A stretch of DNA of 64,000 bases, taken from positions 47,775,367 to 47,839,366 of the forward strand of contig NW_026622908.1 in assembly GCF_023065955.2 (NCBI RefSeq), written 5' to 3'. Origin of the DNA: Ursus arctos. Taxonomy: Eukaryota > Chordata > Mammalia > Carnivora > Ursidae. The position numbers and the translations under genes are program-made. Positions 24,401 to 36,400 of this stretch are shown here, in pieces (position 1 is the stretch's first letter; every line of letters begins with the position of its first letter). The notes under the pieces were generated by a model that made no database searches, was not told where the DNA came from, and saw nothing but the letters and a program-made list of their open reading frames with translations.

Positions 24401-27400
24401 TTGGGGTTGGAGTGCCTGTGGTGGTGGTGATGGTGGGTGTTGGGGTCGGGGTGCCCGTGGTGGTGGTAGTCGTGGTGGTGCTTGGAGTGGTGGTGATGGT
24501 GGGGGTTGGGGTTGGGGTTGGGGTGCCCGTGGTCGTGCTAATGGTGGGTGTTGGGGTCGGGGTGCCTGTGGTGGTGGTAGTTGTGGTGGTGCTCATAGTG
24601 GTGGTGATGGTGGGGGTTGGGGTTGGGGTGCCCGTGGTAGTGCTAATGGTGGGGGATGGGGTTGGGGTGCCTGTCGTGGTGCTGATGGTGGGTGTAGGAG
24701 TCGGGGTGCCCGTGGTGGTGGTAGTTGTGGTGGTGCTTGGAGTGGTGGTGATGGTGGGGGTTGGGGTCTCGGTGCCTGTGGTAGTGCTGATGGTGGCGGT
24801 TGGTGTTGGGGTGCCCGTGGTGGTGCTGATGGTGGATGTCAGGGTGCCTGTGGTGGTGGTGACAGTGGGTGTAGGGGTTGGTGTGCCTGTGGTGGTGGTG
24901 GTGGTACTTGGGGTGGGTGTCGGGGTCTCTGTGCCCGTGGTGGTGGTGATGGTGGGGGTCAGGGTGCCTGTGGTGGTTGGACTGGTAGTGATGGTGGGTG
25001 TTGGGGTTGGAGTGCCTGTGGTAGTGGTAATGGTGGGTGTAGGGGTTGGGGTGCCTGTGGTGGTGGTGGTGGTGGTGGTACTTGGGGTGGGTGTTGGGGT
25101 CTCTGTGCCTGTGGTGGTGGTGATGGTGGGGGTCGGGGTGCCTGTGGTGGTGGTGATGGTGGGAGTTGGAGTCGGGGTGCCCGTGGTAGTGCTGATGGTG
25201 GGGGTTGGGGTTGGGGTGCCTGTGGTGGTGGTGATGGTGGGGGTCGGGGTCGTAGTGGTGGTGGTTGGACTGGTAGTGATGGTGGGTGTTGGGGTTGGAG
25301 TGCCTGTGGTGGTGGTGATGGTGGGTGTTGGGGTCGGGGTGCCCGTGGTGGTGGTAGTCGTGGTGGTGCTTGGAGTGGTGGTGATGGTGGGGGTTGGGGT
25401 TGGGGTTGGGGTGCCCGTGGTCGTGCTAATGGTGGGCGTTGGGGTCGGGGTGCCTGTGGTGGTGGTAGTTGTGGTGGTGCTCATAGTGGTGGTGATGGTG
25501 GGGGTTGGGGTTGGGGTGCCCGTGGTAGTGCTAATGGTGGGGGATGGGGTTGGGGTGCCTGTCGTGGTGCTGATGGTGGGTGTAGGAGTCGGGGTGCCCG
25601 TGGTGGTGGTAGTTGTGGTGGTGCTTGGAGTGGTGGTGATGGTGGGGGTTGGGGTCTCGGTGCCTGTGGTAGTGCTGATGGTGGCGGTTGGTGTTGGGGT
25701 GCCCGTGGTGGTGCTGATGGTGGATGTCAGGGTGCCTGTGGTGGTGGTGACAGTGGGTGTAGGGGTTGGTGTGCCTGTGGTGGTGGTGGTGGTACTTGGG
25801 GTGGGTGTCGGGGTCTCTGTGCCCGTGGTGGTGGTGATGGTGGGGGTCAGGGTGCCTGTGGTGGTTGGACTGGTAGTGATGGTGGGTGTTGGGGTTGGAG
25901 TGCCTGTGGTAGTGGTAATGGTGGGTGTAGGGGTTGGGGTGCCTGTGGTGGTGGTGGTGGTGGTGGTACTTGGGGTGGGGGTTGGGGTCGGGGTGCCTGT
26001 GGTGGTGGTGATGGTGGGAGTTGGAGTCGGGGTGCCCGTGGTAGTGCTGATGGTGGGGGTTGGGGTTGGGGTGCCTGTGGTGGTGGTGATGGTGGGGGTC
26101 GGGGTCGTAGTGGTGGTGGTTGGACTGGTAGTGATGGTGGGTGTTGGGGTTGGAGTGCCTGTGGTGGTGGTGATGGTGGGTGTTGGGGTCGGGGTGCCCG
26201 TGGTGGTGGTAGTCGTGGTGGTGCTTGGAGTGGTGGTGATGGTGGGGGTTGGGGTTGGGGTTGGGGTGCCCGTGGTCGTGCTAATGGTGGGCGTTGGGGT
26301 CGGGGTGCCTGTGGTGGTGGTAGTTGTGGTGGTGCTTGTAGTGGTGGTGATGGTGGGGGTTGGGGTTGGGGTGCCCGTGGTAGTGCTAATGGTGGGGGAT
26401 GGGGTTGGGGTGCCTGTCGTGGTGCTGATGGTGGGTGTAGGAGTCGGGGTGCCCGTGGTGGTGGTAGTTGTGGTGGTGCTTGGAGTGGTGGTGATGGTGG
26501 GGGTTGGGGTCTCGGTGCCTGTGGTAGTGCTGATGGTGGCGGTTGGTGTTGGGGTGCCCGTGGTGGTGCTGATGGTGGATGTCAGGGTGCCTGTGGTGGT
26601 GGTGACAGTGGGTGTAGGGGTTGGTGTGCCTGTGGTGGTGGTGGTGGTACTTGGGGTGGGTGTCGGGGTCTCTGTGCCCGTGGTGGTGGTGATGGTGGGG
26701 GTCAGGGTGCCTGTGGTGGTTGGACTGGTAGTGATGGTGGGTGTTGGGGTTGGAGTGCCTGTGGTAGTGGTAATGGTGGGTGTAGGGGTTGGGGTGCCTG
26801 TGGTGGTGGTGGTGGTGGTGGTACTTGGGGTGGGTGTTGGGGTCTCTGTGCCTGTGGTGGTGGTGATGGTGGGGGTCGGGGTGCCTGTGGTGGTTGGACT
26901 GGTAGTGACGGTGGGTGTTGGGGTTGGGGTGCCCGTGGTTGTGCTAATGGTGGGTGTTGGGGTCGGGGTGCCCGTGGTGGTGGTAGTCGTGGTGGTGCTC
27001 AGAGTGGTGGTGATGGTGGGTGTAGGGGTTGGGGTGCCTGTGGTAGTGCTAATGGTGGGGGTTGGGGTTGGGGTGCCTGTCGTGGTGCTGATGGTGGGTG
27101 TCGGAGTCAGGGTGCCCGTGGTGGTGGTGATGGTGGGGGTTGGAGTCGGGGTGCCCGTGGTGGTGCTAGTCGTGGTGGTGCTTGGAGTGGTGGTGATGGT
27201 GGGGGTTGGGGTTGGGGTGCCCGTGGTCGTGCTAATGGTGGGTGTTGGGGTCGGGGTGCCCGTAGTGGTAGTGGTTGGACTGGTAGTGATGGTGGGTGTT
27301 GGGGTTGGAGTACCTATGGTGGTGGTGATGGTGGATGTCGGGGTCGGGGTGCCCGTGGTGGTGGTAGTTGTGGTGGTGCTTGGAGTGGTGGTAATGATGG

Positions 27401-30400
27401 GGGTTGGGGTCTCGGTGCCTGTGGTAGTGCTGATGGTGGCGGTTGGTGTTGGGGTGCCCGTGGTGGTGCTGATGGTGGATGTCAGGGTGCCTGTGGTGGT
27501 GGTGACGGTGGGTGTAGGGGTTGGGGTGCCTGTGGTGGTGGTGGTGGTACTTGGGGTGGTTGTCAGGGTCTCTGTGCCTGTGGTGGTGGTGATGGTAGGG
27601 GTCGGGGTGCCTGTGGTGGTTGGACTGGTAGTGATGGTGGGTGTTGGGGTTGGAGTGCCAGTGGTAGTGGTAATGGTGGGTGTAGGGGTTGGGGTGCCTG
27701 TGGTGGTGGTGGTGGTACTTGGGGTGGGTGTTGGGGTCTCTGTGCCTGTGGTGGTAGTGATGGTGGGGGTTGGGGTGCCTGTGGTGGTTGGACTGGTAGT
27801 GATGGTGGGTGTTGGGGTTGGGGTGCCCGTGGTCGTGCTAATGGTGGGTGTTGGGGTCGGGGTGCCCGTGGTGGTGGTAGTCGTGGTGGTGCTCAGAGTG
27901 GTGGTGATGGTGGGTGTAGGGGTTGGGGTGCCCGTGGTCATGCTAATGGTGGGGGTTGGGGTTGGGGTGCCCGTGGTGGTGCTGATGGTGGGGGTTGGGG
28001 TTGGGCTGCCCGTGGTGGTGCTGATGGTGGGGGTTGGAGTCGGAGTGCCTGTGGTGGTGGTGATGGTGGGTGTCGGAGTTGGGGTGCCCGTGATGGTGGT
28101 AGTCGTGGTGGTGCTCGGAGTGGTGGTGATGGTGGGGGTTGGGGTTGGGGTGCCCGTGGTCGTGCTAATGGTGGGCGTTGGGGTCGGGGTGCCCGTAGTG
28201 GTGGTAGTCGTGGTGGTGCTCAGAGTGGTGGTGATGGTGGGGGTAGGGGTTGGGGTGCCCGTGGTGGTGCTGATGGTGGGGGTTGGAGTCGGGGTGCCTG
28301 TGGTGGTGGTGATGGTGGGTGTCGGAGTCGGGGTGCCCGTGATGGTGGTAGTCGTGGTGGTGCTCGGAGTGGTGGTGATGGTGGGGGTTGGGGTTGGGGT
28401 GCCCGTGGTCGTGCTAATGGTGGGCGTTGGGGTCGGGGTGCCCGTAGTGGTGGTAGTCGTGGTGGTGCTCAGAGTGGTGGTGATGGTGGGGGTTGGGGTT
28501 GGGGTGCCCGTGGTCGTGCTTATGGTGGGCGTTGCGGTCGGGGTGCCCGTGGTGGTGGTAGTCGTGGTGGTGCTTGGAGTGGTGGTGATGGTGGAGGTTG
28601 GGGTTGGGGTGCCCATGGTCGTGCTAATGGTGGGCGTTGGGGTCGGGGTGCCCGTAGTGGTGGTAGTCGTGGTGGTGCTCGGAGTGGTGGTGATGGTGGG
28701 GGTTGGGGTTGGGGTGCCCGTGGTCGTGCTAATGGTGGGGGTTGGGGTTGGGGTGCCTGTCGTGGTGCTGATGGTGGGTGTCGGAGTCGGGGTGCCCGTG
28801 GTGGTGGTAGTCGTGGTGGTGCTCAGAGTGGTGGTGATGGTGGGGGTTGGGGTTGGGGTGCCCGTGGTCTTGCTAATGGTGGGCGTTGCGGTCGGGGTGC
28901 CCGTGGTGGTGGTAGTCGTGGTGGTGCTTGGAGTGGTGGTGATGGTGGGGGTTGGGGTTGCGGTGCCCGTGGTCGTGCTAATGGTGGGCGTTGGGGTCGG
29001 GGTGCCCGTAGTGGTGGTAGTCGTGGTGGTGCTCAGAGTGGTGGTGATGGTGGGTGCAGGGGTTGGGGTGCCCGTGGTAGTGCTAATGGTGGGGGTTGGG
29101 GTTGGGGTGCCTGTCGTGGTGCTGATGGTGGGTGTCGGAGTCGGGGTGCCCGTGGTGATAGTAGTAGTGGTGGTGCTCAGAGTGGTGGTGATGGTGGGGG
29201 TTGGGGTCTCAGTGCCTGTGGTAGTGCTGATGGTGGCGGTTGGTGTTGGGGTGCCCGTGGTGGTGGTGATGGTGGGTGTTGGGGTCGGGGTGCCCGTGGT
29301 GGTGGTAGTCGTGGTGGTGGTTGGACTGGTTGTGATGGTGGGTGTTGGGGTCTCTGTGCCCGTGGTGGTGGTGATGGTGGGGGTCGGAGTCGGGGTGCCT
29401 GTGGTGGTGGTAGTCGTGGTGGTGCTCGGAGTGGTGGTGATGGTGGGGGTCGGGGTCTCTGTGCCCGTGGTGGTGCTGATGGTGGATGTTGGGGTGCCTG
29501 TGGTGGTGGTGACTGTGGGTGTAGGGGTTGGGGTGCCTGTGGTGGTGGTGGTGGTACTTGGGGTGGGTGTTGGGGTCTCTGTGCCCGTGGTGGTGGTGAT
29601 GGTGGGGGTTGGGGTGCCTGTGGTGGTGGTAGTTGGACTGGTTGTGATGGTGGGTGTCGGGGTCTCTGTGACTGTGGAGGTGGTGATGGTGGGAGTCGGG
29701 GTCGAGGTCGGAGTTCCCGTGGTGGTGGTCGTGGTGGTCGTGGTGGTGGTGGTGGTGGTGGTGGTGGTAGGGGTAGTGGTCAGGGTGGTGGCAGGAGGAG
29801 GTGTGGAGATACAGTCCTCAGGTCCTGAACAGCAGACGTTGATCTCATAGTTGAGGCAGAAGGGCTGCGGTATGATCCCTCCTGGCTTCTGGTCTTCATT
29901 TCTGCATACCAGCCCAACGGAGAGGTCACACACCACCTTTTGCCCAAGTTCTTCGATGGGAACGTTAGGAAACTGCGTGGCTCTGCAGGAGATGTTGACT
30001 GCCCAGCCTTCTTTACAGATGTTCTCAATTGATTCGATGTCTCCACCCGGTTTGGAAAAGCTTGGTTTACCTGAATCCAGCCAGCCCGTCCAGTTGCACT
30101 GAGGCACACAGGGAGAAATTGTTGGCTCTCTGGTGGTTGATACTGGGGTAGGTGTGGTGGTGGTGGTGGTTGGGGGTTGTGGAATAGGTGTGGATGTTGA
30201 GGTGGTTGTGGTAGTCGGGATAGGTGTTGGAGTTGGGGTCTCTGTGCCCGTGGTTGTGGTGATGGTGGGAGTCAGAGTTGGCGTGCCTGTGATGGTGGTG
30301 GTTGGAGTGGTGGTTGGAGTGGTGGTTGGCGTGGTGGTCAGAGTGGTGGTTGGAGTGCTGGTGGGAGTGGTGGTGATGGTGGGTGTCGGCGTCTCTGTGC

Positions 30401-33400
30401 CTGTGGTGGTAGTGACGGTGGATGTCAGGGTCGAGGTGCCCGTGGTGGTGGTGGTACTCGGTGTGGTGGTGGTCGGAGTGGGTGTCGGGGTCCCAGTGCC
30501 TGTGGTAGTGGTAATAGTGGTTGTCGAGGTTGGAATGCCGATGGTGGTGGTGATTGGGGTGGTGGTTGGAGTAGTGGTGATGGTAGGTGTCGGAGTCTCT
30601 GTACCTGTGGTGATGGTGATGGTGGGGGTCGGGGTTGGGGTGCCTGTGGTGGTGGTACTCAGGGTGGGTGTTGGGGTCTCAGTGCCTGTGGTGGTGGTAA
30701 TGGTGGGTGTAGGGGTTGGGGTGCCTGTGGTGGTGGTGGTACTCGGGGTGGGTGTTGGGGTCTCAGTGCCCGTGGTGGTGGTGATGGTGGGGGTTGGGGT
30801 GCCCGTGGTGGTGGTGGTTGGACTGGTAGTGATGGTGGGTGTCGGGGTTGGAGTGCCTGTGGTGGTGGTGATGGTGGGGGTTGGGGTTGGGGTGCCTGTG
30901 GTGGTGGTGATGGTGGGTGTCGGAGTCGGGGTGCCCGTGGTAGTGGTAGTCGTGGTGGTGCTCGGAGTGGTGGTGATGGTGGGGGTTGGGGTTAGGGTGC
31001 CCGTGGTCGTGCTAATGGTGGGCGTTGGGGTCGGGGTGCCCGTGGTGGTGGTAGTCGTGGTGGTGCTCAGTGTGGTGGTGATGGTGGGGGTTGGGGTCTC
31101 GATGCCTGTGGTAGTGCTAATGGTGGGTGTTGGGGTCGGGGTGCCTGTGGTGGTGGTGACGGTGGGTGTAGGGGTTGGGGTGCCCGTGGTGGTGGTGACA
31201 GTGGGTGTAGGGGTTGGGGTGCCTGTGGTGGTGGTGGTACTTGGGGTGGGTGTCGGGGTCTCTGTGCCCATGGTGGTGGTGATGGTGGGGGTCGGGGTTC
31301 CCGTGGTGGTGGTAATTGTGGTGGTGCTCAGAGTGGTGGTGATGGTGGGGGTTGGGGTTGGGGTGCCCGTGGTCGTGCTAATGGTGGGTGTTGGGGTCGG
31401 GGTGCCTGTGGTGGTGGTAGTCGTGGTGGTGCTCAGAGTGGTGGTGATGGTGGGGGTTGGGGTCTCGGTGCCTGTGGTAGTGCTGATGGTGGGGGTTGGG
31501 GTCGGGGTGCCCGTGGTGGTGGTGACGGTGGGTGTAGGGGTTGGGGTGCCTGTGGTGGTGGTGGTACTTGGGGTGGGTGTCGGGGTCTCTGTGCCCGTGG
31601 TGGTGGTGATGGTGGGGGTCGGGGTGCCTGTGGTGGTGGTAGTTGTGGTGGTGCTCGGAGTGGTGGTGATGGTGGGTGTAGGGGCTGGGGTGCCCGTGGT
31701 CGTGCTGATGGTGGGGGTTGGGGTCGGGGTGCCCGTGGTAGTGCTGATGGTGGGTGTCAGAGTCAGGGTGCCCGTGGTGGTGCTGATGGTGGGGGTTGGG
31801 GTTGGGGTGCCTGTGGTGGTGGTGATGGTGGGTGTAGGGGTTGGGGTGCCCGTGGTCGTGCTAATGGTGGGCGTTGGGGTCGGGGTGCCCGTGGTGGTGG
31901 TAGTCGTGGTGGTGCTCAGAGTGGTGGTGATGGTGGGGGTTGGGGTTGGGGTGCCCGTGGTGGTGCTGATGGTGGGTGTAGGGGTTGGGGTGCCCGTGGT
32001 GGTGCTGATGGTGGGTGTAGGGGTTGGGGTGCCTGTGGTGGTGGTGATGGTGGGTGTCGGAGTCGGGGTGCCCGTGGTGGTGGTAGTCGTGGTGGTGCAC
32101 GGAGTGGTGGTGATGGTGGGGGTTGGGGTCTCAGTTCCTGTGGTAGTGCTGATGGTGGCGGTTGGTGTTGGGGTGCCCGTGGTGGTGGTGATGGTGGGTG
32201 TAGGGGTTGGGGTGCCCGTGGTGGTGCTGATGGTGGCTGTTGGTGTTGGGGTGCCCGTGGTGGTGGTGATGGTGGCTGTTGGTGTTGGGGTGCCCGTGGT
32301 GGTGGTGATGGTGGGTGTTGGGGTCGGGGTGCCCGTGGTGGTGGTGATGGTGGGTGTTGGGGTCGGGGTGCCCGTGGTGGTGGTAGTCGTGGTGGTGGTT
32401 GGACTGGTTGTGATGGTGGGTGTTGGGGTCTCTGTGCCCGTGGTGGTGGTGATGGCGGGGGTCGGAGTCGGGGTGCCTGTGGTGGTGGTAGTCGTGGTGG
32501 TGCTCGGAGTGGTGGTGATGGTGGGGGTCGGGGTCTCTGTGCCCGTGGTGGTGCTGATGGTGGATGTTGGGGTGCCTGTGGTGGTGGAGACTGTGGGTGT
32601 AGGGGTTGGGGTGCCTGTGGTGGTGGTGGTGGTACTTGGGGTGGGTGTTGGGGTCTCTGTGCCCATGGTGGTGGTGATGGTGGGGGTTGGGGTGCCTGTG
32701 GTGGTGGTGACTGTGGGTGTAGGGGTTGGGGTGCCTGTGGTGGTGGTGGTGGTACTTGGGGTGGGTGTTGGGGTCTCTGTGCCCGTGGTGGTGGTGATGG
32801 TGGGGGTTGGGGTGCCTGTGGTGGTGGTAGTTGGACTGGTTGTGATGGTGGGTGTCGGGGTCTCTGTGACTGTGGAGGTGGTGATGGTGGGAGTCGGGGT
32901 CGAGGTCGGAGTTCCCGTGGTGGTGGTCGTGGTGGTCGTGGTGGTGGTGGTGGTGGTGGTGGTGGTAGGGGTAGTGGTCAGGGTGGTGGCAGGAGGAGGT
33001 GTGGAGATACAGTCCTCAGGTCCTGAACAGCAGACGTTGATCTCATAGTTGAGGCAGAAGGGCTGCGGTATGATCCCTCCTGGCTTCTGGTCTTCATTTC
33101 TGCATACCAGCCCAACGGAGAGGTCACACACCACCTTTTGCCCAAGTTCTTCGATGGGAACGTTAGGAAACTGCGTGGCTCTGCAGGAGATGTTGACTGC
33201 CCAGCCTTCTTTACAGATGTTCTCAATTGATTCGATGTCTCCACCCGGTTTGGAAAAGCTTGGTTTACCTGAATCCAGCCAGCCCGTCCAGTTGCACTGA
33301 GGCACACAGGGAGAAATTGTTGGCTCTCTGGTGGTTGATACTGGGGTAGGTGTGGTGGTGGTGGTGGTTGGGGGTTGTGGAATAGGTGTGGATGTTGAGG

Positions 33401-36400
33401 TGGTTGTGGTAGTCGGGATAGGTGTTGGAGTTGGGGTCTCTGTGCCCGTGGTTGTGGTGATGGTGGGAGTCAGAGTTGGCGTGCCTGTGATGGTGGTGGT
33501 TGGAGTGGTGGTTGGCGTGGTGGTCGGAGTGGCGGTCGGCGTGGTGGTCAGAGTGCCGGTGATGGTGGTGGTCGGAGTGGTGGTTGGAGTGGTGGTCGGC
33601 GTGGTGGTCAGAGTGCTGGTGATGGTGGTGGACGGTGTTGTGGTTGGAGTGGTGGTCGGAGTGGTGGTCGGAGTGGTGGTTGGCGTGGTGGTCAGAGTGG
33701 TGGTTGGCGTGGTGGTCAGAGTGCTGGTGATGGTGGTGGACGGCGTTGTGGTCGGAGTGATGGTCGGTGTGGTTGTCGGAGTGGTGGTCGGCGTGGTAGT
33801 CAGAGTGCTGGTGATGGTGGTGGTAGGTGTGGTGGTCGGAGTGGTGGTAGGCGTGGTGGTCGGCGTGGTGGTCGGCGTGGTGGTCGGAGTGGTGGTCAGC
33901 GTGGTGGTCAGGGTGCTGGTGATAGTGGTGGTCAGCGTGGTGGTAGGCGTGGTGGTCGGCGTGGTGGTCGGAGTGGTGGTCGGCGTGGTGGTCGGAGTGG
34001 TGGTCGGCGTGGTGGTCGGCGTGGTGGTCAGAGTGCTGGTGATGGTGGTGGTCGGCGTGGTGGTAGGCGTGGTGGTCGGCGTGGTGGTCGGCGTGGTGGT
34101 CAGAGTGCTGGTGATGGTGGTGGTCGGCGTGGTGGTCGGCGTGGTGGTAGGCGTGGTGGTCGGCGTGGTGGTCAGAGTGCTGGTGATGGTGGTGGTCGGC
34201 GTGGTGGTCGGCGTGGTGGTCAGAGTGCTGGTGATGGTAGTGGTCGTTGTGGTTGGCGTGGTGGTCGGAGTGGTGGTGGGTTTTGGGGTCGGGGTGCCCG
34301 TGGTGGTGGTAGTCGGGGGTCCTGGCGTAGGTGTGGAGGTCATGGTCGTGGTTGAGGTGGAGGTGGTGGGAGTGGTCGTGGGGGCCGTGGTTGTGGACAG
34401 GGGACATTCATTCATCGGCACGCAGCAATTGACGCGTATCTCGTAGTCATAACAGACTGCAAACGGCCCGTTTCCAAACTGGTCTTCATTGTAGCAAATG
34501 AACCCAAAGGAGACATTGCACTGTGCCTTCTGGCCCGCCAGCTCCCAGCTCAGGTGGGGCTCCGTGGCCAACCTGCACTCAATGTCCTCAGGGGCACTGC
34601 AGACGCTGTGGAAGGTCTCCCAGTCTCCACCATCACTCTGCGTAGTGGGGTGGTTCTCATTGATCCAGTCGGACCAGAAGCAGCACAGCTCTGGGGAAGG
34701 AAAACCCGAGATTGGTCTCCACCAGCTTCCAGGGAGCTCTCTGGGGCCCAGAGAGGTCAGAGTCCCCATGACCGCCCTTCCTATCATGGCCAAAGAGCCA
34801 GCTTATAGAGTACAGGGCCAGACACCACTGCACACTGAGCCCCAGAGAAGGAAGAGCCCCTCACGCCACATCTGGGTGACAGACCCTGGCCCCAGGGCTC
34901 CGGCCCTGTGCCCTTTCCTCAGCTGATTTCAAATCCTGGTGCCCAAAAAAGTAAATCCCGGAAGGGTCACCCACTGCAGTGAGGAGGCCCATGGGAAGTG
35001 GCCTGGTCTGGACTCCTGACCGACAGTGCCGTCACCCAGCACCGGTCCGCTCCCCGTGCTGAGCCCAGGGACTGGTGAGAGCACCCTCCCTGCACAAGCA
35101 AGCGGCCCAGCCACCTGGCCCCACAGCTGGGTCTCCTGGAAAGTTCCCTTTCCCTCCTGTCCCACCACCGCCCACCCGCCACTGGGGACGGCCCAAGGGA
35201 CCTACTTGTAGTTACTGGGGCCGAGGATGGAGCTACAGAAGCACGGGGAGGGAAAGAAACCTGTCATTAGATAGTTGGACGTCTTTAAAAATCTTTTTTC
35301 ATTTTAACAACTTCCTCTTTCCTGCGGCTGTCGCGCCCCAGCGGCTTGTCCAGTGGTGGCTTCCACCTCAGCGGGAATGAGCGCATGGGAGTCTAGGGAC
35401 GTTTGTCTGCTTTCTCAAGGACAGCCTCAGGGATATTCTCTTGCTGGTTCAGGAAATATCCCTGGGTCACCTTCCCTGCGGTCTGGGCTCAGGGGTGTGG
35501 TTGTGATATTGGCTGGCATCTCCACTCAAAAGGCCAGGGGCCCAGGGACATCCCCTGAGCCAAGATGCCGGTCGTTGTCACCTCCAGCTAACAGAGGTGA
35601 GAGCCTGCTGTGTCCTGCCCCCCGCCCCCGTCCCCCTTCAGCCCCTGGAAGGGCCACTTCCGCCGGGCTTGGGGGAAGGCAGGCACGCCCTGGCGGTGAG
35701 GGGGGCGTGCCCTGGGGCCTTACTTGTGCTGGTGGTTGGGGTGGTGGTGGTGGTGGTGGTGGTGGTGGTGGTGGTGGTGACGGGGCTGCTGGGGGTGACG
35801 GGGATCGTAGTGGAGGGCGGCCGGGGGGTGGAGACTACACAGATGTTGAAGTGTTTCTCTATCGTCCCGTTGGGGCCACAGATCTCCCAGTAGCAGAAGG
35901 AGCCATCCTGGGTGTAGTTGAGAATCTTCCCTGGGGGGCAGGAGGGAGGCCCAGGTGAGCAGGGCAGGAACAAGACAGAGACTCTCCAGAACCCCTCAGG
36001 TGTCCCCCAGCGTTAACATACACTGGACCAAGTCCCCCTCGGGACTCCACGTCCGGACCCTGAAGGGCACAGAAGCGGGATGGCGGACGGGCGACCTCGG
36101 CTCCCGTCACCAGCGCGGGGGAGACCGCGGCAAGTCGGAGCCGGCTCTGAGCTGGGGAAGGCCCTGGGGGGCCACCGGGCGGGGGAGGGTGAGACGGAGC
36201 CCCGCCCCCGGAGTCCGGACACAGGCCGCCTGGAGGCTCTCCCGGGGCCCCCTCGGGGTGGACGCAGGGGGCAGCTTACCTTCTTCGGGCCGGCAGACGA
36301 CCTCCGAGGTGTTGGTACACACGCTGCAAAGCAAGTGCAGAGTTCAGACCCCGGGGACGGGCCCTCCTGGCCTCCCGCCCTGGCCTCCCGCCCTCCTGTG

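Noticed and set aside
23470..29850. Plus-strand 2,126-codon Val/Gly-rich open frame
   Set aside because: It is the reverse complement of the MUC2 PTS exon; its composition follows from the A/C-only mucin codons and it has no exon or promoter context.
29488..33515. CRISPR-like or phage-like direct repeats
   Set aside because: The regular repeats are mucin coding units in a spliced vertebrate gene; a CRISPR array is not expected in this genome.
33265..34407. Minus-strand His-rich frame ([10 protein letters not shown])
   Set aside because: Shifted-frame shadow of PTS-A; the in-frame reading is the Thr/Pro mucin domain joined to CysD modules.
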